Shown one piece after another: positions 7,545-14,734 of a DNA stretch of 27,604 bases (within the stretch, counting starts at the first letter, position 1; each line of letters opens with the position of its first letter). Source of the stretch: Aestuariicoccus sp032586235 (GTDB lineage Bacteria > Pseudomonadota > Alphaproteobacteria > Rhodobacterales > Rhodobacteraceae). Under the pieces are notes generated by a model. It ran no database searches, was not told the origin of the DNA, and saw only the letters and a program-made list of their open reading frames with translations. Position numbers and translations under genes: made by a program. The stretch spans positions 1 to 27,604 of the forward strand of contig NZ_JAWHTD010000047.1 of the NCBI RefSeq assembly GCF_032586235.1. Direction: 5' to 3'.

Positions 7545-7621
7545 TGGTCGGAGTGAGAGGATTCGAACCTCCGGCCCCTGCCTCCCGAAGACAGTGCTCT
7601 ACCAGGCTGAGCTACACTCCG
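7545..7621 (-). tRNA. tRNA-Pro (anticodon CGG)
   Basis: A complete cloverleaf on the minus strand. The acceptor stem CGGAGTG/CACTCCG is perfect (7 bp), the D arm is GCTC/GAGC, and the anticodon stem CTGTC/GGCAG closes the loop TTCGGGA with anticodon CGG reading proline CCG. The T arm is GGAGG-TTCGAAT-CCTCT, followed by discriminator A and an encoded CCA at 7545-7547. It lies just downstream of the DMT gene on the same strand. Its 3' end faces the decayed accessory region, the usual geometry of a tRNA used as an integration site. Confidence 0.95.
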
Positions 7622-7675
7622 ACCGTGGCGCGCGGGATAGCCCAGGTCAGGGTCTTTGGCAAGCACTCATTCCAC

Positions 7676-8641
7676 TCAGGACTCCGCTTCGCCGTCGCGA
7701 CGTGTCAGCCGCAGCCAAGAGCTGATCCGCGGGGTGACCCCGGTTTCCAGACGGCTCTTGTTCTGCAGCACCGGGGTGTGCGTAGAGGCGTTCGGCCGGC
7801 CCTCGCGGAGCACGATATAGACGCCGCTGGCGATGATGATCCCCGCCCCGATGGCGGTCATGCCGTCGGGCACCTCGTCGAAGAACCAGACGCCGTAAAG
7901 CGTGGCCCACAGGATCTGCGAATATTGCATCGGCGCGACGATCACCGCCTCGCCGGCCTTGTAGGCCGCGACAATGATGGCCGAGGCCGAAAACGCCATT
8001 ATCGACATCGCGGCGACCCCGGCCAGGTGGCCCAGCGGCATGGGCTTGTAGACCAGCGGCAGCAGGCAGGCCATGATCGCGAAATTGGCCAGCATCGGGT
8101 AAAGCAGCAGCACCACGCTGCGCTCGTCCCGCCCGATCTTGCGCACGATGATCGATGCCAGCGCTGACCCGACCGCCGCCACCAGCGCCGCCAGATGCCC
8201 CAGCTGAAACTCGGTCACGCCGGGGCGCAGCACTACGATCACGCCGCAAAGTCCCACGATCACCGCCAGCCATCGGCGCAGGCGCACGGTTTCGCCCAGG
8301 ATCGGGATCGACAGGATGGTGATGATCAGCGGTGCGGCGAACAGGATCGCATAGGTCTGCGCCAGCGGCAGGGTCGAAAAGGCGTAAAACGCCGATGCCC
8401 CGGTGACCACTCCCGCCAGCGTCCGCAGCGCGGTCCACCAGGGATGCACCGGGCGCAGGTGCCCGGGCTCCGGGTCGCGGATCAGCAGAAGCGTGACCAT
8501 CGGAAAGCCGAAGAGCACGCTGAAGAAGACGATCTGGAACGGGCTGTAATGCGCTCCCAGCGTTTTGACGATCACGTCATGGGTGGCGAAAATGCCAAAG
8601 GACAGCAGCGCCAGCAAAGCGCCTTTTGCGTTGGAACCCAT
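7676..8641 (-). CDS. DMT-superfamily transporter with two EamA domains
   Basis: Inner-membrane exporter or permease of the drug/metabolite transporter superfamily, 321 residues with about ten predicted helices in two EamA repeats (roughly residues 8-140 and 150-285). Recognisable segments are ALLALLSFGIFATHDVIVK at the N-terminus, the repeat ends PLIITILSIPILGETVRLRRW and ILWATLYGVWFFDEVPDGM, and GAGIIIASGVYIVLRE. The ATG at 8641 is preferred over the adjacent GTG at 8644; the Shine-Dalgarno is poor (AGGCGATCCGTG). The last ~40 residues are a hydrophilic tail. The substrate is unknown; members move amino acids, metabolites or drugs. Confidence 0.88.
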   Translation of the reverse strand: MGSNAKGALLALLSFGIFATHDVIVKTLGAHYSPFQIVFFSVLFGFPMVTLLLIRDPEPGHLRPVHPWWTALRTLAGVVTGASAFYAFSTLPLAQTYAILFAAPLIITILSIPILGETVRLRRWLAVIVGLCGVIVVLRPGVTEFQLGHLAALVAAVGSALASIIVRKIGRDERSVVLLLYPMLANFAIMACLLPLVYKPMPLGHLAGVAAMSIMAFSASAIIVAAYKAGEAVIVAPMQYSQILWATLYGVWFFDEVPDGMTAIGAGIIIASGVYIVLREGRPNASTHTPVLQNKSRLETGVTPRISSWLRLTRRDGEAES

Positions 8642-8750
8642 CACGGATCGCCTGACTGATTGCGGTAACGCCAGCTACACCCGCATCCGCGGACAGCGCA
8701 AGCCATGCCTCCCTGTCATCTCGGTATGGCTGCTATGCGCAACCCCGTAG

Positions 8751-8770
8751 GGTGCGCATTCATGCGCACC
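8751..8770. repeat. Near-perfect palindrome, possible dispersed REP-like element
   Basis: GGTGCGCATTCATGCGCACC is an inverted repeat with 9-bp arms and a 2-base centre, lying between the DMT promoter side and the leuB terminator. It is preceded by CCCGTAG, giving the GTAGGGTGCGC...GCGCACC form seen in intergenic palindromic repeats of many proteobacteria (recalled, not searched). Only one copy is in the window. Confidence 0.45.
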
Positions 8771-8781
8771 GCGCCGACATG

Positions 8782-8807
8782 AAAACGCCCCCGCCGGGGC
8801 GGGGGCG
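8782..8807 (-). terminator. Rho-independent terminator of leuB
   Basis: A GC-rich hairpin (arms CGCCCCCGCC and GGCGGGGGCG, 8786-8807), followed in the leuB direction by TTTT (8785-8782). It starts 29 bases after the leuB stop. Confidence 0.85.
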
Positions 8808-8835
8808 CACGCGCCGCAAAGGCAAAGCGGGTTGC

Positions 8836-9942
8836 TTACAGGCTGGCGTCCAGCGCGGCCAGAATCGCGTCGCCCATCTCGCTGGTCGACACCGGCGCGC
8901 GGCCTTCCTCGCCCAGCAGATCGGCGGTGCGGTAGCCCTGCGCCAGAACCGTCTCGATCGCCTGCTCCAGCCGGGTCGCCTCGTCGCCCTTGTCGAAGCT
9001 ATAGCGCAGCGCCATGGCAAAGCTCAGGACGCAGGCGATGGGGTTGGCCTTGCCCTGACCGGCGATGTCCGGGGCCGACCCGTGCACCGGCTCGTAAAGC
9101 GCCTTGGGCCGCCCGTTGGCCATCGGCGCGCCGAGGCTGGCCGAGGGCAGCATGCCCAGCGAACCGGTCAGCATCGCCGCCAGATCCGACAGCAGGTCGC
9201 CAAAGAGGTTGTCGGTCACGATCACGTCGAACTGCTTGGGCCAGCGGGTCAGCTGCATGGCGCCGGCGTCGGCGTACATGTGGCTCAGCTCGACATCGGG
9301 ATATTCCGCATCGTGGACCCGCTGCACCACCTCGCGCCACAGAACGCCTGATTCCATCACATTGGCCTTCTCCATCGAGCAGACCTTGTTCGACCGCTTG
9401 CGCGCCAGCTCAAAGGCCGACCGCGCCACGCGCTCGATCTCGCTCTCGGTGTAGCGCTGGGTGTTGATGCCCACCCGCTCGTTGCCTTCCTTGATGATCC
9501 CGCGCGGCTCGCCGAAATAGATGCCCGAGGTCAGCTCGCGCACGATCATGATGTCGAGCCCCGCGACCACGTCCTTTTTCAGCGACGAGAAATCCGCCAG
9601 CGCGTCGAAACACTGCGCCGGGCGCAGGTTGGCGTAAAGGTCCATCTCCTTGCGCAGGCGCAGCAGGCTGCGCTCGGGCTTCACGCTGAAATCCAGGTTG
9701 TCGTATTTCGGGCCGCCCACGGCACCCAGCAGAACTGCGTCCACCTCTTGCGCCTTGGCCATCGTGGCGTCGGTCAGCGGCGTGCCGAGCGCGTCATAGG
9801 CCGCCCCGCCCACCAGATCCTCGCTCACGTCGAAGGTCAGGCCGCGCTTGTCGGCGAACCAGTCGATCACACGGCGCACCTGGGCCATGACTTCGGGGCC
9901 GATCCCGTCACCGGGCAGAATGAGAAGCGAGGGGTTGGTCAT
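8836..9942 (-). CDS. leuB: 3-isopropylmalate dehydrogenase
   Basis: Cytosolic NAD-dependent enzyme that oxidatively decarboxylates 3-isopropylmalate to 2-oxoisocaproate, the third step committed to leucine synthesis. The 368-residue protein begins ILPGDGIGPEVMAQ and has LLGAVGGPKYDN, the substrate-binding arginines in ERSLLRLRKEMDLYANLRPA, ELTSGIYFGEPRG, metal-site aspartates in VTDNLFGDLLSDLAAML, and the NAD-binding GSAPDIAGQGKANP. Length is normal. The ATG has AAAGGA about 9 bases upstream. It is transcribed alone from a short promoter region after the LysR gene and ends at a clear terminator. It is separated from leuCD by about 4 kb of unrelated genes. Confidence 0.97.
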   Translation of the reverse strand: MTNPSLLILPGDGIGPEVMAQVRRVIDWFADKRGLTFDVSEDLVGGAAYDALGTPLTDATMAKAQEVDAVLLGAVGGPKYDNLDFSVKPERSLLRLRKEMDLYANLRPAQCFDALADFSSLKKDVVAGLDIMIVRELTSGIYFGEPRGIIKEGNERVGINTQRYTESEIERVARSAFELARKRSNKVCSMEKANVMESGVLWREVVQRVHDAEYPDVELSHMYADAGAMQLTRWPKQFDVIVTDNLFGDLLSDLAAMLTGSLGMLPSASLGAPMANGRPKALYEPVHGSAPDIAGQGKANPIACVLSFAMALRYSFDKGDEATRLEQAIETVLAQGYRTADLLGEEGRAPVSTSEMGDAILAALDASL

Positions 9943-9998
9943 GGGTCACTGTCCTTTGGAAAAGCGTTACGTTCGCCTAGTACGCCTGCCCGGAATGG

Positions 9999-10895
9999 TC
10001 AAGAAACCTGCGCGATCAGCCCCTCCGCCAGCGCATCCCAGACACGGCGGATACGCGGTGTGCTGCGCATCGCCTCATGCGTGGCCAGCCAGACCGACAG
10101 CTTGGGCAGCGGGAAATCCACCTCGATCCGCTCGACCCCGGGGCATTTGTCCGCCACCGTGCTGACGACAAAACCCGCGCCGCAGCCCGCCTGCACCAGC
10201 TCCCAGTAGACCGTGTTGTGATCGCAGCGCGTGGCGAACCAGTCGCGCTGCGCCGCGATCCCCAACTCGCGCATCCCGCGCAGAATTTCGTCGTCGCGGT
10301 CAAAGCCGACCAGATCGAGCTTCAGGACCTGATCCAGCCCACGGGGCCGCCCGACCCGGTCCAGATAAGCACGCGCGGCGTAAAGACCGATACCCAGATC
10401 GCAGATGTGCCGCGTGACAATGTCCAGCTGCTCGGTCCGGTACATGCGCACGGCGATATCCGCCTCGCGATAGAGCAGGTTCTCGGACTGATCCGAGGGC
10501 ACCAGGTCGATGCTGATCTCGGGCTCGTCCCGGCGCAGCTCGGCCAGGATCGGAGGCAGGTGGTGGTGGGCGGCAAAGACGCTCGCCGTGATCCGCACCG
10601 GCCCGGCCAGCCGGTCCGATTTGCCCGCCGCCGCCAGCCGCAGTGCATGGGCGCCCTCGGCCATGGCGCGGGCATGGGGCAGCAGCGCGCGCCCAACCTC
10701 GGTCAGGCCCAGCCCCCTCGGCTGGCGATGAAACAGCGTCGCCTCGAGCGCGTCCTCGATCTGGCGGATATGCCGCCCGACGGTGGATTGGCTGGTGCCC
10801 AGCTGCCGCGCCGCCTCGGACAGGGACCCGCTGTCGGCCACCGCGAGAAAGCTTTGCACCAGGGTCCAGTCAAGGGAAGAAAGCGCGCTTGCCAT
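9999..10895 (-). CDS. LysR-family transcriptional regulator
   Basis: DNA-binding regulator of 298 residues. The N-terminal winged helix (about 8-67) reads LDWTLVQSFLAVADSGSLSEAARQLGTSQSTVGRHIRQIE, the LysR signature; a linker helix and a periplasmic-binding-protein-like effector domain follow (about 95-295). This subtype (DWxxxxxFLAVAxxGSxSxAAxxLGxSQPTVxRxI) is common in alphaproteobacteria. It is divergent from the SDR-fold gene starting at 10990, with a 94-bp shared control region. It therefore probably controls that gene and itself (inference from usual LysR layout). The effector is unknown. It lies upstream of leuB on the same strand, but nothing shows that it controls leuB. Confidence 0.92.
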   Translation of the reverse strand: MASALSSLDWTLVQSFLAVADSGSLSEAARQLGTSQSTVGRHIRQIEDALEATLFHRQPRGLGLTEVGRALLPHARAMAEGAHALRLAAAGKSDRLAGPVRITASVFAAHHHLPPILAELRRDEPEISIDLVPSDQSENLLYREADIAVRMYRTEQLDIVTRHICDLGIGLYAARAYLDRVGRPRGLDQVLKLDLVGFDRDDEILRGMRELGIAAQRDWFATRCDHNTVYWELVQAGCGAGFVVSTVADKCPGVERIEVDFPLPKLSVWLATHEAMRSTPRIRRVWDALAEGLIAQVS

Positions 10896-10944
10896 TCATT
10901 TATGAATACACGATCTGCAAATTCCGGCAATTCCTGAATGCAGG
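10894..10944. promoter_or_regulatory. Palindromes in the divergent LysR/SDR control region
   Basis: ATTCATTTATGAAT (10894-10907) is a perfect inverted repeat overlapping the regulator's start codon. A second inverted repeat, CTGCA (10916-10920) and TGCAG (10940-10944), lies farther in. The AT-rich inverted repeats in a LysR divergent promoter fit the T-N11-A type of binding site and autorepression, but binding is inferred. Confidence 0.5.
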
Positions 10945-10989
10945 CGAATAGATCAACCTGGGTCCAATCGTCAGCGAAAGGACATTGCC

Positions 10990-11877
10990 ATGACACGCAC
11001 CGTACTCGTTCTGGGCGCCAACGGCCGTTTCGGCCGCCATGTGGCCGAGGCTTTCTGGAACGCCGGCTGGACCGTGCGTCTCTTCGACCGGGCCAGCGAC
11101 CGGCTGGACGAGGCGGCGCAGGGTGTGGACGTGATCGCGAATGCCTGGAACCCGCCCTACACCGACTGGGCCGACCAGCTGCCGGGCCTCACCGCCCAGG
11201 TGATCGCCGCGGCGCGGGCCAGCGGCGCGACGCTGTTGCTGCCCGGGAACGTCTACGTCTACGGGCCAAAGGCGCCCGACTGCCTGACCGCCGACACGCC
11301 GCACCGCGCGACCAACCCGCTGGGGCGTCTGCGGATCGAGATGGAGGCCGCCTACCGCGCCTCCGGCGTCCCGACGATCCTGCTGCGCGGCGGGGATTTT
11401 CTGGACAATGCGCCCTCGGGCAACTGGTTCGACAAGGTCATCGCCAAAAGCATGCCGCGCGGCGTGCTGACCGCGCCGGGCGACCCCGACGTGCCGCACG
11501 CCTGGGCCTACCTGCCCGACATGGCCCGCGCCGCCGTCGCACTCTGCGACAAGCGGGCCGAGCTGCCACGCTTCGCCGACATCCCCTTTCCGGGCCATAC
11601 GCTCAGCCTGACCGAGATGGCGGCGCTTGTGCCGGCCGAGGGGCCGGTGCGGGTGCAACGGATGTCCTGGACGCCGCTTTACCTCACCAGCCCGTTCTGG
11701 AAGATGGCCCGCCACCTGATCGAAATGGGCTACCTGTGGTCGAAACCGCATCGCCTGGACGAAAAGCCGCTCACCGCCCTGCTGCCCGATTTCCGCCCGA
11801 CCGACCCGCGAGAGGTCTTGCACCAGGCCACCGCCCATCTGCGCGCGCCGGCCACGGCGCAGGCGCTTAGGGCCTGA
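10990..11877 (+). CDS. NAD(P)-binding extended-SDR / epimerase-like protein
   Basis: Rossmann-fold protein of 295 residues related to NAD-dependent epimerase/dehydratases. It starts TVLVLGANGRFGRHVAEAF with the nucleotide loop GANGRFG (9-15) and has the strand DVIANAWNPPYTDWAD where NAD epimerases place substrate contacts, then GNVYVYGP. The catalytic YxxxK of classical SDRs is not visible: at the expected place the sequence is NPLGRLRIEME. It may therefore be an atypical reductase or an NAD(P)-sensing protein. AAAGGA lies 7 bases before the ATG. The gene is divergent from the LysR regulator, its likely controller. Its stop overlaps the end of the convergent exonuclease-like gene by 11 bases. 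Confidence 0.85.
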   Translation: MTRTVLVLGANGRFGRHVAEAFWNAGWTVRLFDRASDRLDEAAQGVDVIANAWNPPYTDWADQLPGLTAQVIAAARASGATLLLPGNVYVYGPKAPDCLTADTPHRATNPLGRLRIEMEAAYRASGVPTILLRGGDFLDNAPSGNWFDKVIAKSMPRGVLTAPGDPDVPHAWAYLPDMARAAVALCDKRAELPRFADIPFPGHTLSLTEMAALVPAEGPVRVQRMSWTPLYLTSPFWKMARHLIEMGYLWSKPHRLDEKPLTALLPDFRPTDPREVLHQATAHLRAPATAQALRA

Positions 11878-12940
11878 GATCGACGTCGACCCAGACCATC
11901 CGGTGCGGCCCCATTCCCTCGGCGGCGGGCAGAACGCCGCCGTCGAGCACCGTCAGATCGCGGGTCGGCAGAACATAGCTGACGCGCATCTCGCCCGGCC
12001 CCTCCCACGCGACGGTCGGCAAACCGGGCAGGGGATCGGCGATGCGGGGGTGGTTCAACAGCCGGGCGATGGCCTCGCGCCGCCCGTCCCCGGTGTCGGG
12101 GTCGAGGTTGGCATTGCCCATCAGCACGAAGCGATCGGTGGGGGCGGGGGTCTGAAACGCGCCGTCCAGCAGGTGGCGCCAGAACAGCACCTCGTCGCGG
12201 TTGCGCCGCCCGTTGCGGTCCTCCGGCCCGTCGAAGACCGGCGGCGTCGCGGCAAAGGCGCCCAGCCTCAGCGGGCCTGTGTCGGTGTTTAGCGTAATCA
12301 GCCAATGCCCCGTCGAGCTGAGCCGCTGCACATCGGCGCCCGGATCGTCCGGGCGCATCGCGGTGTCGGGCAAGTCGCGCCAGAGCAGCGCGCTGAAATC
12401 CTGCACCTCGCGCAGCTCAAGCCGCGACAGCAGCGCCAGCCCGCCCGCACCGGCAAAGCCCCCATACCCCTGCGCGTCACGCGGCCCGCCCAGCCGCCCG
12501 TCGCCGTCCAGATCCAGCCCCGTCGCCATCCCGCTGTTGGGCAGCGCGGCATAGAGATGCGGGAAGGGATGCCCGGCCCCGGCCAGCGCCTTGCCCAGCG
12601 CGCGCAGTGCCACCAGATCGTGATCGTGGTCGAAAGAGGTCAGCAGCAGCACGTCCGGCGCCAGCCCGGCGATTTGCGCCACGGCATTCGCGACCCCTTC
12701 GTCCCGGCCATCAAGCAGGTCGCGCAGCAGCAGACCCGGCCCCTTGCGGTGAAAGCCGCCATGCCAGGTGGCGAGCCGCAGCGGTTCGGCGGCAGCGGTT
12801 CCGATCCACAGAAGAAGGCTCAGGCAGCCTGCAATTCCGAGGCTTGCGCATAGGCGCGGCGGCGCTTTTCCTCGATCAGGTCGGCGATCCGCATCAGCGC
12901 GACCCCCCGCATGATCAGGCTTGCCGGCAAGAAGGCCCAT
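11867..12940 (-). CDS. Endonuclease/exonuclease/phosphatase-fold protein, probably exported
   Basis: Member of the EEP (DNase I / exonuclease III-like) fold. The body has LATWHGGFHRKGPGLLLRDL, DVLLLTSFDHDHDLVALRAL, a central LMGNANLDPDTGDGRREAI, MRVSYVLPTRDLTVLDGG and the terminal HRMVWVDVDL. A signal peptide is visible at SLGIAGCLSLLLWIGTAAA/EPLRL, so the protein is probably secreted or periplasmic. The start is unclear: the nearest in-frame ATG is 12940, deep inside the upstream gene, leaving ~35 unlikely residues before the signal peptide. A CTG at the upstream stop (CTGA overlap), or the ATG at about 12855 with one extra base, would fit better. Positions that are normally catalytic Asp look changed (GNAN for GDxN, RVSY for RVDY), so activity is uncertain. 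It follows the membrane-protein gene as an operon. Confidence 0.8.
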   Translation of the reverse strand: MGLLAGKPDHAGGRADADRRPDRGKAPPRLCASLGIAGCLSLLLWIGTAAAEPLRLATWHGGFHRKGPGLLLRDLLDGRDEGVANAVAQIAGLAPDVLLLTSFDHDHDLVALRALGKALAGAGHPFPHLYAALPNSGMATGLDLDGDGRLGGPRDAQGYGGFAGAGGLALLSRLELREVQDFSALLWRDLPDTAMRPDDPGADVQRLSSTGHWLITLNTDTGPLRLGAFAATPPVFDGPEDRNGRRNRDEVLFWRHLLDGAFQTPAPTDRFVLMGNANLDPDTGDGRREAIARLLNHPRIADPLPGLPTVAWEGPGEMRVSYVLPTRDLTVLDGGVLPAAEGMGPHRMVWVDVDLRP

Positions 12941-13653
12941 GCGCTCATCGTCCAGATCAAGGTGTGCGGATCCGTCAGGCCGATCGGGCCGATCCACGCG
13001 GTGGCCGCCTTGAGCACGGCCGGGATCAGGAATGGCAGCAAAAACCCTAATGCGACGTTAATATGGCTGTCGCGCTTGAGCCGGGTCAGCACGTCGCCAC
13101 CTGCGGTCGGGTCGAAAAGCGGCAGGTTGACCCAGAAATTGAACGCCGCCTTGCGGATCGGCCAGTTCAGAACGCGCACGCAGGCCACGAACAGAATGAT
13201 CGCCATCAGCGAGATCAGATAGGCCATCCCGGCATAGGTCCGAAGGATGTCCAGCTCTGCGGCCGGGGTTTTTTCCGGCAGCATCAGCACCATCAGCCGC
13301 ACCGGCGAGAACGGGAAATCCATCGCCTGCCCGATCATCGCGCCCAGCCCGGTGATCGCGGCGGTCAGCAAGGTGGGATGCGTCTCGCCCCGCGCGATCA
13401 GGGTCAGCAGGATTACCGTGGCGAACAGCGCCAGAAACCGCATCCGGTTGAACGGCGGGGCGTTCCGGAATTCGATCAGGCTGGGATAATCGCTGACATA
13501 TTCGACAAAGGTCAGCAGCGCGCCGAGCAGCGACAAAAGCGCGACGATCTGGGTGGTGTCCGGCGAGACACCGGGCAGGACCAGCGCCGGCATTGCAATA
13601 AGCAATGCCACGAGGAGCGCGCGCGCGCCCGCACTGATCATGCGCTTGATCAC
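12820..13653 (-). CDS. Conserved multi-pass membrane protein of unknown function
   Basis: A 277-residue inner-membrane protein with about six to seven predicted helices, for example ARALLVALLIAMPALVLPG, TQIVALLSLLGALLTFVEYV, LALFATVILLTLIARG, LISLMAIILFVACVRVL and ALGFLLPFLIPAVLKAA. It ends in a charged tail, MRIADLIEEKRRRAYAQA. I do not recognise a named family; proteins of this kind are seen next to leuD in related bacteria (recollection). The GTG at 13653 was chosen because GAAAGGG lies 8 bases upstream; a longer frame to 13803 lacks such a site and has non-membrane residues. The end of the gene overlaps the start region of the exonuclease-like gene, so the two are probably translated together. 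Confidence 0.75.
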   Translation of the reverse strand: MIKRMISAGARALLVALLIAMPALVLPGVSPDTTQIVALLSLLGALLTFVEYVSDYPSLIEFRNAPPFNRMRFLALFATVILLTLIARGETHPTLLTAAITGLGAMIGQAMDFPFSPVRLMVLMLPEKTPAAELDILRTYAGMAYLISLMAIILFVACVRVLNWPIRKAAFNFWVNLPLFDPTAGGDVLTRLKRDSHINVALGFLLPFLIPAVLKAATAWIGPIGLTDPHTLIWTMSAWAFLPASLIMRGVALMRIADLIEEKRRRAYAQASELQAA

Positions 13654-14076
13654 GTAAACTGCCCTTTCGCCAAGGACGGGAACGATGCACAGCCGTTCCC
13701 TTGTTCCCAACGCGTGTCGCCAATTGTGGCGGACTGCCTCATTTGTGCCAAATTTTTGCCCTCTTTCCCAAAAGGCCTCAAGACCGAGGGGCACTATCGG
13801 CAATCAATGGGGCGAAAACAGGGAAAACCTGGTGCGGGAATGCATCATAACCGCAACCAGATTGCGGCAAGACCTTGTCGCAGAACAATATATTGTGCGT
13901 CGCGCTGCGCTGCCCCATATCCCGCCATGGTTGTAGGCGGTTTTCATTAATCTCTCGTGAATCCGGGTTTCACGCTGCCTTGGGGCGAGTCGGGCCTGTG
14001 GGGCTCCTGAAAAACACCCAATCCTGGGCGGATTTTCGACCAAGATGCCCGCTGCGCCGGCGGTTTTCTGCGCATG
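13654..14076. other. Intergenic region with hairpins, between leuD and membrane-protein gene
   Basis: About 420 bases, clearly less GC-rich than the flanking genes. It has a 7-bp hairpin GGGAACG/CGTTCCC (13678-13684 and 13694-13700), just upstream of the membrane-protein Shine-Dalgarno, and a perfect palindrome ACAATATATTGT (13885-13896). These could be control elements for the membrane-protein operon. No gene is recognised on either strand. Confidence 0.45.
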
Positions 14077-14108
14077 AAAAAAGCCCGGCCGCGCATCGGC
14101 CGGGCTTT
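14077..14108 (-). terminator. Rho-independent terminator of leuCD
   Basis: A 12-bp perfect stem, AAAGCCCGGCCG (14080-14091) and CGGCCGGGCTTT (14097-14108), with a 5-base loop. In the leuD direction the hairpin runs into six T residues. It lies 20 bases after the leuD stop. Confidence 0.92.
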
Positions 14109-14128
14109 GCCTGCGATTTTCAGAGGTG

Positions 14129-14734
14129 TCAGACCCAGGGGCGCGATTGCGCGAGATTTGCCTCGAACGCCTGGATCGCGGCGGCCTTTTCCAGGGTCAG
14201 GCCGATGTCGTCGAGCCCCTCGAGCAGGCAATGCTTCTTGAAGCTGTCAACCTCGAAGCCAAAGACCTCACCGTCCGACGAGGTGACGGTCTGCGCCTCC
14301 AGATCGACGATCATGCGGGCGTTCGAGCCTTTCTCGGCGTCCTTCATCAGCACGTCGACGGCCTCGCGCGGCAGCACGATGGGCAGAATGCCGTTCTTGA
14401 AGCAGTTGTTGTAAAAGATGTCGGCGAAAGAGGTCGAGATCACCGCCTTGATCCCGAAATCCTTCAGCGCCCAGGGTGCATGTTCGCGCGACGACCCGCA
14501 GCCGAAATTATCGCCGGCGACGAGGATCTCGGCCTCGCGGTACTGCGGCTTGTTCAGCACGAAATCGGGGATTTCCTTGCCTTCGGAATCGTACCGCATC
14601 TCGTCAAAGAGGTTCACCCCCAGACCGGACCGCTTGATGGTCTTCAGGAACTGCTTGGGGATGATCATGTCGGTGTCGATATTGACCAGCGGCATAGGCG
14701 CCGCGATCCCGGTAAGTTTTTCGAACTTGTCCAT
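14129..14734 (-). CDS. leuD: 3-isopropylmalate dehydratase small subunit
   Basis: Swivel-domain subunit that with LeuC isomerises 2-isopropylmalate to 3-isopropylmalate in the cytosol. The 201 residues start MDKFEKLTGIAAPMPLVNID and show TDMIIPKQFLKTI, the conserved GDNFGCGSSREHAPWAL and FADIFYNNCFKNGILPI. Length is normal for the family. A frame continues far upstream to 15097, but the real start is the ATG at 14734, which overlaps the leuC TAA by one base (TAATG); this implies translational coupling. The gene ends at a strong terminator. Confidence 0.97.
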   Translation of the reverse strand: MDKFEKLTGIAAPMPLVNIDTDMIIPKQFLKTIKRSGLGVNLFDEMRYDSEGKEIPDFVLNKPQYREAEILVAGDNFGCGSSREHAPWALKDFGIKAVISTSFADIFYNNCFKNGILPIVLPREAVDVLMKDAEKGSNARMIVDLEAQTVTSSDGEVFGFEVDSFKKHCLLEGLDDIGLTLEKAAAIQAFEANLAQSRPWV

